Positions 33,593 to 41,503 of a stretch of 64,000 nt of DNA are shown in pieces. The notes under the pieces are model-generated. The model was given only the letters and a program-made list of their open reading frames with translations. It did not search any database and was not told where the DNA came from. The position numbers and the translations under genes were made by a program. The stretch comes from an uncultured Parabacteroides sp. (GTDB lineage Bacteria; Bacteroidota; Bacteroidia; Bacteroidales; Tannerellaceae): assembly GCA_934718155.1 (NCBI GenBank), contig CAKUZF010000004.1, positions 1-64,000 on the forward strand, written 5' to 3'. Numbering within the stretch: position 1 is the first letter of the stretch; every line of letters starts with the position of its first letter.

Positions 33593-34177
33593 ATGAAGAC
33601 ATTTCAATTGGAAGGCAAAAGCAGAGAGATCATCGCACGCTCTGCTGATCAGAAAAGAGCTTTGAAGGCTATGCGTCAGAACAACGAGATCCCCGCAGTT
33701 CTCTACGGTGGCGAGAAGGTTGTTCACTTCGCAATCACTAACGACGCTGTTCGTAAGTTGATCTATACGCCGGAGATCTTCGTAGTAGAGCTGACAATCG
33801 ATGGCCAGACTCAGATGGCTATCATGAAGGAGATCCAGTTCCACCCGGTAACCGATAAGATCCTCCACATCGACTTCATGGCTGTATCTTTGGACAAGCC
33901 GGTTGAGATCGAGGTTCCTGTAGCTTTGACTGGCCACGCTGAGGGTGTTAAGGCCGGTGGTAAGCTGACGCTGCAGATGAGAAAGCTGAGAGTGAAGGCT
34001 GCTTACGATCAGATCCCCGAGAAGCTGGTTATCAATGTTGACAACTTGGGCTTGGGCAAGACCATGCAGGTTGGCGCTTTGCACTTTGAGGGCTTAGAGA
34101 TCATGAACGCTAAGAACGCTGTCGTTTGCGCTGTTCAGTTGACTCGTGCAGCTCGTGGTGCTCAGGCTAAGGCTTAA
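33593..34177 (+). CDS. rplY: 50S ribosomal protein L25/Ctc
   Basis: A 194-residue long-form L25 with the N-terminal 5S-rRNA-binding domain (residues 1-95: SREIIARSADQKRALKAMRQNNEIPAVLYGG) and the C-terminal TL5/Ctc beta domain (100-190: PVEIEVPVALTGHAEGVKAGGKLTLQMRKLRVKA). Codon use is more biased than in neighbouring genes (many TCT/GCT/GTT), as expected for a highly expressed ribosomal gene. Own promoter; pth follows after 96 bases. Confidence 0.96.
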   Translation: MKTFQLEGKSREIIARSADQKRALKAMRQNNEIPAVLYGGEKVVHFAITNDAVRKLIYTPEIFVVELTIDGQTQMAIMKEIQFHPVTDKILHIDFMAVSLDKPVEIEVPVALTGHAEGVKAGGKLTLQMRKLRVKAAYDQIPEKLVINVDNLGLGKTMQVGALHFEGLEIMNAKNAVVCAVQLTRAARGAQAKA

Positions 34178-34210
34178 TTCTGAGAGAAAAGCAACACAAA
34201 AGTTACAAGG

Positions 34211-34248
34211 ACGGGGGAGGATATTCTTTTTGGAATGTTCTCCCCCGT
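34211..34248 (+). terminator. hairpin between rplY and pth
   Basis: ACGGGGGAG (34211-34219) pairs with CTCCCCCGT (34240-34248), with an inner ATTC/GAAT pair and a loop of T. No T tract follows on the plus strand, so it may attenuate rather than fully terminate. Confidence 0.45.
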
Positions 34249-34273
34249 CTGCATACTCGCAAAACCAAACAAC

Positions 34274-34831
34274 ATGAAATACTTAATTACCGGACTGGGA
34301 AACATTGGATCGGAATATTTAGGCACGCGCCATAACATCGGTTTCCGGGTGGTGAACCACTTGGTTGATGACTTGAATGGCAGCTTCAGCGACGAACGCT
34401 ATGGGGCCATCGCCCGCGTTAGGGCGAAAAACGCCGAGCTGATCGTCTTGAAGCCCAACACCTTCATGAACCTGAGCGGCAACGCCGTGCGCTACTGGCT
34501 GCAAAAAGAGAACATCCCCGTAGAGAACCTGCTGGTGGTGGTCGACGACTTGGCCCTGCCGTTTGGCACCTTGCGCCTGAAACCGCAAGGAAGCGACGCC
34601 GGACACAACGGGTTGAAGAACATCGCCCAGATGCTGAGCACGCAAAACTACGCCCGCCTGCGCTTTGGCATCGGCAACGATTTCCCTCGTGGCGGACAGA
34701 TCGACTACGTCTTGGGCAAGTTTCCGCCCGAGCAGGTGCAGCAGATGCCCGAGATATTGGATAAGGCCAAGGAGATCATCAAGAGCTTCTGCCTCGCTGG
34801 CATCCAGATCACGATGAACCAATTCAATTAA
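34274..34831 (+). CDS. pth: peptidyl-tRNA hydrolase
   Basis: A 185-residue enzyme that frees tRNA from prematurely released peptidyl-tRNA. ATG 34274 gives the family-typical beginning MKYLITGLGNIGSEYLGTRHNIGF with the catalytic His20 in RHNIGF; an upstream in-frame ATG at 34235 adds 13 unlikely residues. Other motifs: LIVLKPNTFMNLSGNAV, VVDDLALPFGTLRLKPQGSDAGHNGLKNI. Followed after 11 bases by the S4-domain gene, a frequent pairing in Bacteroidales. Confidence 0.95.
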   Translation: MKYLITGLGNIGSEYLGTRHNIGFRVVNHLVDDLNGSFSDERYGAIARVRAKNAELIVLKPNTFMNLSGNAVRYWLQKENIPVENLLVVVDDLALPFGTLRLKPQGSDAGHNGLKNIAQMLSTQNYARLRFGIGNDFPRGGQIDYVLGKFPPEQVQQMPEILDKAKEIIKSFCLAGIQITMNQFN

Positions 34832-34842
34832 GCCGTAACCGT

Positions 34843-35277
34843 ATGGAGGAAGTAAGAATAGACAAATGGATGTGGGCGACCCGCATCTTTAAGACGCGCA
34901 CAATCGCCGCAGAGGCTTGCAAGAAGGGACGCGTAATGGTTGGCGGCGCAACAGCCAAGCCCGCCCGCATGATCAAAGTGGGCGAGGTGATACAGGTGCG
35001 CAAGCCGCCCATCACCTTCTCGTTCAAAGTGCTGGCGCTGGCTCAAAACCGTATGGGGGCGAAATTGGTGCCCGGCTACATGGAGAACGTCACCACGCCC
35101 GATCAGTATGAGATCTTAGAGATGAACAAGATCTCGGGCTTCGTAGATCGAGCGAAAGGCCTGGGCCGCCCGACGAAGAAAGACCGACGCGAACTGGAGC
35201 AGTTCACTGCCCCCTCGTTCGACCCGACAGCCTATGATTTCGACTTCGACGAGAGCGATTTCGACGACGAGGAATAG
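34843..35277 (+). CDS. RNA-binding S4-domain protein (Hsp15-like)
   Basis: A 144-residue protein. The S4 domain lies at residues 3-70 (VRIDKWMWATRIFKTRTIAAEACKKGRVMVGGATAKPARMIKVGEVIQVR), as in heat-shock protein 15, which rescues stalled 50S subunits carrying peptidyl-tRNA. That fits its position directly after pth. The C-terminus is a strongly acidic tail (FDFDESDFDDEE). Confidence 0.9.
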   Translation: MEEVRIDKWMWATRIFKTRTIAAEACKKGRVMVGGATAKPARMIKVGEVIQVRKPPITFSFKVLALAQNRMGAKLVPGYMENVTTPDQYEILEMNKISGFVDRAKGLGRPTKKDRRELEQFTAPSFDPTAYDFDFDESDFDDEE

Positions 35278-35282
35278 GCCGT

Positions 35283-35411
35283 GAAATTTCGTTGCCCGTC
35301 GTCTTGAATTTCATTGCCCGTCGTCTTAAATTTCGTTGCCCGTCGTTTTATATTTCGTTGCCCGTCGTTTTATATTTTGATGCCCGTCGTTTTTCACAAC
35401 GATGGGCAACG
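35283..35411. repeat. 22-bp-phased repeat array, five direct copies plus one inverted
   Basis: The core GTTGCCCGTCG (or a one-base variant) starts at 35291, 35313, 35335, 35357 and 35379, an exact 22-base period. An inverted copy at 35398-35411 pairs with the last direct unit (35381-35391) to form an 11-bp stem with one G-T pair, followed by TTTTT. It fills the gap between the convergent S4 and rnhB genes, so the last hairpin may serve as terminator. A related array lies at 51926-52095. Confidence 0.85.
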
Positions 35412-35417
35412 AATTTT

Positions 35418-36023
35418 TCATTCATCGACCCATAGGGAAAGCTGCTTAGGCAAGAGCGCAAACGAACGGCGGTGATAGGGCGTAACGCCCAGCTGGCGGA
35501 TCGCCTCGCGATGCGCCTTGGTTGGATAGCCCTTGTTCTCCAGCCAGTGATAACCAGGGTATTGCGCAGCCAATTCGTTCATATAATCATCGCGATAAGT
35601 CTTGGCCAAGACAGAAGCCGCAGCGATGCTGAGGTATTTACCATCGCCTTTCACCACCGTCGTATGGGGGATGCCCGCATAGGGATTGAAGCGATTGCCA
35701 TCTATCAAAAGATGCTGCGGGCGGATCTTCAGCTGATCGACGGCCCGATGCATCGCCAAGAAAGAGGCGTTGAGGATGTTTATCCGATCGATCTCCTCGG
35801 GAGTAACAATGCCCACAGCCCAAGCCAAGGCCTCCCGCTCGATCAGAGGGCGCAGGGCATAGCGGCGCTTCTCGCTCAACTGCTTGCTGTCGTTGAGCTG
35901 CTCATTGCTGAAATCGGGCGGCAAGATGACGGCCGCCGCAAAGACGGCTCCCGCCAGGCAGCCACGGCCCGCCTCGTCGCAACCGGCCTCCAGGCGGCCC
36001 GCCTCCATAAAAGGTAATAACAT
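35418..36023 (-). CDS. rnhB: ribonuclease HII
   Basis: A 201-residue endonuclease that cuts RNA in RNA/DNA hybrids and at misincorporated ribonucleotides. Catalytic acidic residues are in GCDEAGRGCLAG (Asp and Glu) and in HLLIDGN (Asp), with the fourth near YRDDYM. GxG region: KGDGKYLSIAAASVLAKTYRD. Downstream of the HAD phosphatase gene with a 12-base gap on the minus strand. Confidence 0.95.
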   Translation of the reverse strand: MLLPFMEAGRLEAGCDEAGRGCLAGAVFAAAVILPPDFSNEQLNDSKQLSEKRRYALRPLIEREALAWAVGIVTPEEIDRINILNASFLAMHRAVDQLKIRPQHLLIDGNRFNPYAGIPHTTVVKGDGKYLSIAAASVLAKTYRDDYMNELAAQYPGYHWLENKGYPTKAHREAIRQLGVTPYHRRSFALLPKQLSLWVDE

Positions 36024-36035
36024 AAGCCCCAGTAT

Positions 36036-36695
36036 TTATCGTTGATTCCGCACAAACGCCAAGATCTCGGCGGCCTCGCTGGCCAACAAGGCGGGATGAT
36101 AGCTGGCCAATTCCTCGGCCGGACGGAAGCCCCATGTCACACCACAGGCATCCACTCCCCCGTTTTGCGCCGTCTGCATGTCGACATTCGAGTCGCCCAC
36201 ATACAATACATCCGCTTTTTCCACTCCGGCTACAGCCACGATCTCATCCACGATGCCCGGATCCGGCTTCGTAGGGATGCCCTCGCGCTGCCCCAACACC
36301 TTCGTGAAGCGGATGCCGGGAAAGAAATGAGCCACCAGCTCCTCGGTGGCCGCCTGATACTTGTTGGAAGCGACGGCCAGCTGCACGCCCGCCTCCTGCA
36401 AAGAGGCCAATAGTTCGGCCATGCCCGGATAGGGGCGGCTATGATCGGCGTTGTGCGCATTATAATAAGGTATAAAGAGCGCACGGATGCGCTCGATGTG
36501 CTCGGCGGAGCGAGCCTCCTCGGGCAAAGCCCTCTCAAACAGCTTCATGATGCCATTGCCAACAAAAAAACGATAGGCGCTCACCTCGTGGGTGGGAAAA
36601 CCACATGCCTGCAAGGCGTAATTGGTGCTGGCCGCCAAATCGGCGATCGTGTCGAGCAGCGTGCCGTCCAAATCAAAAATAACTAACTTTTTCAT
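36036..36695 (-). CDS. HAD-superfamily hydrolase, phosphoglycolate phosphatase-like
   Basis: A 219-residue HAD hydrolase. Motif I is FDLDGTLLDT (nucleophile Asp8, acid/base Asp10), motif II the Ser/Asn in AVASNKY, motif III the Lys in IPTKPDPG, and motif IV VGDSNVDMQTAQNGG. A helical cap lies between motifs I and II (residues 15-85), as in Gph/PGP. CGVTWGFRPAEEL near the end is typical of phosphoglycolate phosphatases, but HAD specificity is hard to predict. Co-transcribed with rnhB. Confidence 0.85.
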   Translation of the reverse strand: MKKLVIFDLDGTLLDTIADLAASTNYALQACGFPTHEVSAYRFFVGNGIMKLFERALPEEARSAEHIERIRALFIPYYNAHNADHSRPYPGMAELLASLQEAGVQLAVASNKYQAATEELVAHFFPGIRFTKVLGQREGIPTKPDPGIVDEIVAVAGVEKADVLYVGDSNVDMQTAQNGGVDACGVTWGFRPAEELASYHPALLASEAAEILAFVRNQR

Positions 36696-36814
36696 TTCCG
36701 TTTTTTACCCGCGAAATTAGCGTAAAGCGATCGAAAAAAGTCATGGAAAAGAAATAAATCAGTCTTTGTGGTGAATTTATAGCTAAAAGTGTGTGTCAAT
36801 TGGAAACTAATTCG

Positions 36815-36822
36815 TATCTTTC
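36815..36822 (+). promoter_or_regulatory. partial -7 element for the small protein gene
   Basis: TATCTTTC, one base from TAnnTTTG, 57 bases before the start codon. No convincing -33 box. Confidence 0.4.
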
Positions 36823-36878
36823 GCACAGGATTTAGATCCTAAAGGTAATATATGTAAAACCTCAAAAATTGGTATATC

Positions 36879-37118
36879 ATGGGAAATAGTAGACTGATTC
36901 ATGCAAATGAATTACATTTGATCAGCCCTGAAGAGCTGAAGAAGGCAACAGTTAAGATGGTAGACACTCTGCACATCGCTGCTGGATCGACAGAAGGTTT
37001 CAACATCTACGAGGTTGTTAAGGCCTATTTCACCGATTTGGAGAAACGTCAGGCAATCAACGAAATGTTAGGCATAGAAACTCCCGAGGCTACGGCTACA
37101 GAGGAGAGCTTCTCCTAA
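36879..37118 (+). CDS. conserved small protein of unknown function
   Basis: A 79-residue soluble protein, predominantly helical (SPEELKKATVKMVDTLHIAAG, FNIYEVVKAYFTDLEKRQAINEML) with an acidic, disordered C-terminal tail (ETPEATATEESFS). No domain is recognised. The coding frame is clean, has an AT-rich leader with a -7-like element and is closed by a good terminator, which supports it as a real single gene. Its role is unknown. Confidence 0.75.
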   Translation: MGNSRLIHANELHLISPEELKKATVKMVDTLHIAAGSTEGFNIYEVVKAYFTDLEKRQAINEMLGIETPEATATEESFS

Positions 37119-37149
37119 CTAACAAATTAGAGAGGTATTATTTAAAAGG

Positions 37150-37183
37150 AGGTGTATCGTCATAACGCGATGCACCTTTTTTT
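37150..37183 (+). terminator. terminator of the small protein gene
   Basis: AGGTGTATCG (37150-37159) pairs with CGATGCACCT (37168-37177) with one wobble pair, followed by seven T. Confidence 0.8.
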
Positions 37184-37272
37184 ATCGCATAAAGCGCGGC
37201 TTTGGCTCGCCCCACGAAACAGGGCCAAAGCTGTCGAAGCCATAGGCTGCAGGGCTGGCTTATGCGCATAAG

Positions 37273-37317
37273 AAAGGCGGTAGCGAGGGGTTGAACCCAG
37301 CTACCGCCTTTTCGTTT
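37273..37317. terminator. hairpin downstream of rpsA, T-rich on the plus strand
   Basis: A 12-base perfect stem, AAAGGCGGTAGC (37273-37284) with its complement at 37300-37311, inner GGGTT/AACCC. It lies between the converging small-protein and rpsA genes and probably ends both transcripts. Confidence 0.7.
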
Positions 37318-37341
37318 TTATATCTAATCGCTAAAGAGTGA

Positions 37342-39123
37342 TTACTTGCCTGAGAGTTTCTCCTTCAAAGCAGCCAACTCCTCGATGTCGCCCAAGGTAG
37401 TCTTCTCTACCGGTGTGCTCATGATCGGAGCGTCCTCCTCCTTGCGGTTGTTGCGCTTGCTAGACTTCTCACGCTTCTGAGCTGACTTCTGCTCATCCTC
37501 GAATACGCGGCTGTGAGAAAGGATGATGCGCTTAGCGTCCTTGTTGAACTCGATAACCTTGAACGGCAACTTCTCATCTACCTGAGCCTGTGAGCCATCC
37601 TCCTTAACCAAGTGCTTCGGAGTTGCGAATCCCTCTACGCCGTAAGGCAAAGAAACAACTGCGCCCTTATCCAACACCTCGATGATTGTACCCTCGTGGA
37701 TAGAACCTACGGTGAAGATAGTCTCGAATACATCCCAAGGATTCTCCTCCAACTGCTTGTGGCCGAGACTCAAGCGGCGGTTCTCCTTGTCGATCTCCAG
37801 AACCTGAACATCGATGTCAGCACCAATCTGAGTGAACTCTGACGGGTGTTTGATCTTCTTCGTCCAAGAGAGGTCAGAGATGTGGATCAAACCATCAACA
37901 CCCTCCTCGATCTCTACGAATACACCGAAGTTAGTGAAGTTGCGAACCTTCGCAGTGTGGCGAGAACCTACGGGGAAACGCTCCTCGATGTTCTCCCAAG
38001 GATCAGCCTTCAGCTGCTTGATGCCCAAAGACATCTTGCGCTCCTCGCGATCCAAGGTCAAGATAACTGCCTCAACCTCGTCGCCAACCTTCATGAAGTC
38101 CTGAGCGCTACGCAAGTGCTGAGTCCAAGACATCTCAGATACGTGGATCAAGCCCTCAACGCCCGGAGCGATCTCGATGAATGCACCATAGTCAGCCATA
38201 ACGACTACCTTACCCTTCACCTTGTCGCCAACCTTCAAGTTCGGATCCAAAGCGTCCCAAGGATGCGGAGTGAGCTGCTTCAAGCCCAAAGCGATACGCT
38301 TCTTCTCGTCGTCGAAGTCGAGGATAACCACGTTGATCTTCTGGTCGAGCTTAACGATCTCCTCAGGGTGAGACACACGACCCCAAGAAAGGTCGGTGAT
38401 GTGGATCAAACCATCTACGCCACCCAAGTCGATGAATACACCGTAAGAAGTGATGTTCTTAACGGTACCCTCCAAGATCTGGCCCTTCTCCAGCTTAGAG
38501 ATGATATCTTTCTTCTGCTGCTCCAACTCAGCCTCGATAAGAGCCTTGTGAGAAACAACAACATTCTTGAATTCCTGATTGATCTTGACGATCTTGAACT
38601 CCATCGTCTTACCAACGAATACATCGTAGTCGCGGATCGGCTTAACATCGATCTGAGAACCGGGCAAGAATGCCTCGATACCAAATACATCGACAATCAT
38701 ACCACCCTTCGTGCGGCACTTGATGTAACCCTTGATTACCTCATCGTTCTCCAAAGCCTCGTTTACGCGATCCCAAGAACGAGTAGCACGTGCTTTCTTG
38801 TGAGACAGGATCAACTGACCCTTCTTATCCTCCTGGCTCTCAATGTAAACCTCTACCTGATCGCCAATCTTCAGGTCCGGATTGTAACGGAACTCTGACA
38901 TAGGAACAACGCCGTCAGACTTGAAGCCAATGTTGACTACAACCTCACGCTTGTTCATTGCGGTAACGGTACCCATAACCACCTCTTTGTCCTTAACGGT
39001 GTTCAAGGTCTCGTCATACATTTTCACAAGGTCTTCCTTGCTAACCTCTGTACAAGAATCGCCATTCTCGTAAGAGTCCCAGTTGAAATCCTCAACCGGC
39101 TGGATGTTCTTTAAATTCTCCAT
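37342..39123 (-). CDS. rpsA: 30S ribosomal protein S1
   Basis: A 593-residue protein with six S1 RNA-binding repeats, the length usual for Bacteroidetes S1. Repeats begin at about residues 50, 135, 215, 300, 385 and 475; the middle ones carry the clear pattern YGVFIDLGGVDGLIHITDLSW, YGAFIEIAPGVEGLIHVSEMSW and FGVFVEIEEGVDGLIHISDLSW. The C-terminal tail is basic then acidic. S1 recruits mRNA to the ribosome; Bacteroidetes rely on it because Shine-Dalgarno use is weak. Strong codon bias indicates high expression. A TACCTTTG -7 element lies at 39205-39198. Confidence 0.96.
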   Translation of the reverse strand: MENLKNIQPVEDFNWDSYENGDSCTEVSKEDLVKMYDETLNTVKDKEVVMGTVTAMNKREVVVNIGFKSDGVVPMSEFRYNPDLKIGDQVEVYIESQEDKKGQLILSHKKARATRSWDRVNEALENDEVIKGYIKCRTKGGMIVDVFGIEAFLPGSQIDVKPIRDYDVFVGKTMEFKIVKINQEFKNVVVSHKALIEAELEQQKKDIISKLEKGQILEGTVKNITSYGVFIDLGGVDGLIHITDLSWGRVSHPEEIVKLDQKINVVILDFDDEKKRIALGLKQLTPHPWDALDPNLKVGDKVKGKVVVMADYGAFIEIAPGVEGLIHVSEMSWTQHLRSAQDFMKVGDEVEAVILTLDREERKMSLGIKQLKADPWENIEERFPVGSRHTAKVRNFTNFGVFVEIEEGVDGLIHISDLSWTKKIKHPSEFTQIGADIDVQVLEIDKENRRLSLGHKQLEENPWDVFETIFTVGSIHEGTIIEVLDKGAVVSLPYGVEGFATPKHLVKEDGSQAQVDEKLPFKVIEFNKDAKRIILSHSRVFEDEQKSAQKREKSSKRNNRKEEDAPIMSTPVEKTTLGDIEELAALKEKLSGK

Positions 39124-39197
39124 TCTTAAATTATTAATACTTAGTTCGTTTTAATTAGTAAGTTAGACATTATATTGTCATCTCTCAAAAATCGCCG

Positions 39198-39205
39198 CAA
39201 AGGTA
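39198..39205 (-). promoter_or_regulatory. -7 element of rpsA
   Basis: Minus strand TACCTTTG, full match to TAnnTTTG, 75 bases upstream of the rpsA start. No matching TTTG box at 19-21 bases. Confidence 0.55.
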
Positions 39206-39231
39206 AACAAAATAATTGATACTAACCTCTT

Positions 39232-41424
39232 TTACCTGATGAAAAGCAACTCGCGATATTTCGGAAGTGGCCACATCTGATTATCCACCATCAGCTCCAA
39301 GTCGTCGATGTGGCAACGGATCGCATCCAAATAGGGCGCAACCGTGTCGTGGTAGGCGATTGCTCGCTCACGCATATCGGCCAGGTGGTTGGCTCGCTTG
39401 CGTGCCTCCACCATCTCGTCAACCATCTTTGTCACCGCACAGATATGCGATGCGATCTTACGCACCAAACGGCGAGGCTCCTCGGCCATATCGGCAAAAT
39501 CCGCCTCATCGCCAAAGGTTTGCTTCAGCTTGACCACGTTCTCTAGCAACAGGCTCTGATAGCGCACAGCCACCGGAATGATATGATTCAACGACAGGTC
39601 GCCCAACACACGGGCCTCGATCTGCACCTTCTTGATATAGACCTCCCACTTCACCTCGTTGCGTGCCTCCAGCTCCTTGCGGGTAAGCACACCCATTGAG
39701 GTGAACAGTTCGATGGTCTGCGGCCAGAGATAGGCGTCGTATTGCAAGGGGACGCTGTTCTGGCAGTCCAGTCCACGGCGAGCCGCCTCGGCTCTCCACT
39801 CGTCGGAATAGCCATTGCCATCGAAACGGATGGGCTTGGAGGTCTTGATATACGACTTCAGCACCTCAAAGATCGCCACCTCTTTGTTCTTGCCAGCAGC
39901 TCGCAGCGCCTCGACATCCTTCTTAAACTGCACCAACTGATAGGCCACGGCGGTGTTGAGCACCAGCATGGCTGAGCCACAGTTGACCGATGAGCCCGGC
40001 GCACGGAACTCAAAACGATTACCAGTGAAAGCGAAAGGCGACGTGCGATTTCGGTCGGTATTGTCGAGCAACAGCTCAGGGATCTGACCGAAGCCCAAGC
40101 GCAAGCCCTTCTTATCATCGACCACAATGGCATCCTCGATGGAACTATTCTCGAACTTATCCAGAATCTCGCCAATCTGCGTGCCCAAGAAAGAGGAGAT
40201 GATCGCGGGGGGCGCCTCATTGGCTCCCAGTCGATGCGCGTTCGTGGCCGAAGCGATGCTGGCCTTCAAAAGGGCATTGTGGCGATAGACCGCCATGATC
40301 GCATTTACCACAAAGGTGATGAAGCGAAGGTTGTCTTCGCGGCTCTTTCCCGGGGAGAAGAGGTTGACACCCGTGTCGGTTCCCATCGACCAGTTGCAAT
40401 GCTTGCCCGATCCGTTCACGCCCTTGAAGGGTTTCTCATGCAGCAGCACACGGAAATTGTGGCGGCGAGAGACGCGCTTCATGAGCGACATCAACAGCTG
40501 GTTGTGGTCGTTGGCCAAGTTGCACTCCTCGTAGATCGGAGCCAGCTCGAACTGATTAGGCGCCGCCTCGTTATGGCGGGTCTTCACAGGGATGCCCAGC
40601 TTGTAGCACTCACGCTCCAAGTCTTTCATGAACTCCTGCACGCGAGAGGGGATGGCACCAAAATAATGGTCGTCGAGCTGCTGATTCTTTGCGCTCTCGT
40701 GGCCCAGCAACGTACGCTCCGTCAGCGAAAGGTCAGGACGGGCGGCATAGAGCGCCTCGTCGACAAGGAAATACTCCTGCTCCCAGCCGAGGAAGGTGGT
40801 AATCTTGTTGACATTCGGATCGAAATATTTATAAACCTCCTTCGCCGCTTGGCCCAGAGCCTCGATAGAACGAATCAACGGCGTCTTATAGTCGAGCGCC
40901 TCACCCGTATAGGCGATGAAAACGGTCGGGATACAAAGCGTATCGTCGACGACAAAGGCCGGCGAAGAGGGATCCCAAGCGGAATAGCCACGCGCCTCGA
41001 AGGTGTTGCGCAAGCCGCCATTGGGGAAGCTGGAGGCGTCCGGCTCCTGCTGCACAAGCAGCTTGCCGCTAAACTCCTCGATCATGCCGCCATTGCCATC
41101 ATGTTCCACAAAGGCATCATGCTTCTCGGCTGTTCCATCGGTCAACGGTTGGAACCAATGGGTGTAATGCGTAACGCCCTTTTCCAAAGCCCACATGCGC
41201 ATACCTGCGGCGACCAAGTTGGCCACCTCGCGGTCGATGGGAACGCCATTGTCGATGGCGTAGGTAAGAGCCTTATAGGTTTCCTTGGAGAGGTACTTCT
41301 GCATCGCCTTGCGATTGAAGACATTCTCTCCGAAATACTCGGATACTTTTTGCGTGGGAATGATCGCCTCCACAGCCTTACGGTTGGAGGCTTTCTCAAC
41401 AGCGTTGAAGCGTGAGTTTGACAT
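39232..41424 (-). CDS. glnN: glutamine synthetase type III
   Basis: A 730-residue GSIII, the type dominant in Bacteroidales. It makes glutamine from glutamate, ammonia and ATP in the cytosol. ATG 41424 (MSNSRFNAVEKASNRK) is preferred over an in-frame codon at 41460, which lies inside the promoter. GSIII signatures seen: FLGWEQEYFLVDEALY, KTRHNEAAPNQFELAPIYEECNLANDHNQLLM, KPFKGVNGSGKHCNWSMGT, ATNAHRLGANEAPPAIIS and DNTDRNRTSPFAFTGNRFEFRAPGSS. The long C-terminal helical region is type-specific. Monocistronic with its own -7 element at 41465-41458. Confidence 0.96.
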   Translation of the reverse strand: MSNSRFNAVEKASNRKAVEAIIPTQKVSEYFGENVFNRKAMQKYLSKETYKALTYAIDNGVPIDREVANLVAAGMRMWALEKGVTHYTHWFQPLTDGTAEKHDAFVEHDGNGGMIEEFSGKLLVQQEPDASSFPNGGLRNTFEARGYSAWDPSSPAFVVDDTLCIPTVFIAYTGEALDYKTPLIRSIEALGQAAKEVYKYFDPNVNKITTFLGWEQEYFLVDEALYAARPDLSLTERTLLGHESAKNQQLDDHYFGAIPSRVQEFMKDLERECYKLGIPVKTRHNEAAPNQFELAPIYEECNLANDHNQLLMSLMKRVSRRHNFRVLLHEKPFKGVNGSGKHCNWSMGTDTGVNLFSPGKSREDNLRFITFVVNAIMAVYRHNALLKASIASATNAHRLGANEAPPAIISSFLGTQIGEILDKFENSSIEDAIVVDDKKGLRLGFGQIPELLLDNTDRNRTSPFAFTGNRFEFRAPGSSVNCGSAMLVLNTAVAYQLVQFKKDVEALRAAGKNKEVAIFEVLKSYIKTSKPIRFDGNGYSDEWRAEAARRGLDCQNSVPLQYDAYLWPQTIELFTSMGVLTRKELEARNEVKWEVYIKKVQIEARVLGDLSLNHIIPVAVRYQSLLLENVVKLKQTFGDEADFADMAEEPRRLVRKIASHICAVTKMVDEMVEARKRANHLADMRERAIAYHDTVAPYLDAIRCHIDDLELMVDNQMWPLPKYRELLFIR

Positions 41425-41457
41425 ATTTTCTTTTTGTTTAATGATTGTGTGTGCGTG

Positions 41458-41465
41458 CAAAGTTA
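41458..41465 (-). promoter_or_regulatory. -7 element of glnN
   Basis: Minus strand TAACTTTG, full match to TAnnTTTG, 33 bases upstream of the chosen start. The nearest TTTG (41493-41490) is 24 bases away, longer than usual. Confidence 0.55.
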
Positions 41466-41503
41466 GGCAGCTTTGAGAAACCGACGATACAAACCAAGCT
41501 TTT

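Noticed and set aside
35283..35411. CRISPR array
   Set aside because: The 22-base units are contiguous and near-identical through repeat and gap, with no unique spacers of 30-40 bases and no cas genes.
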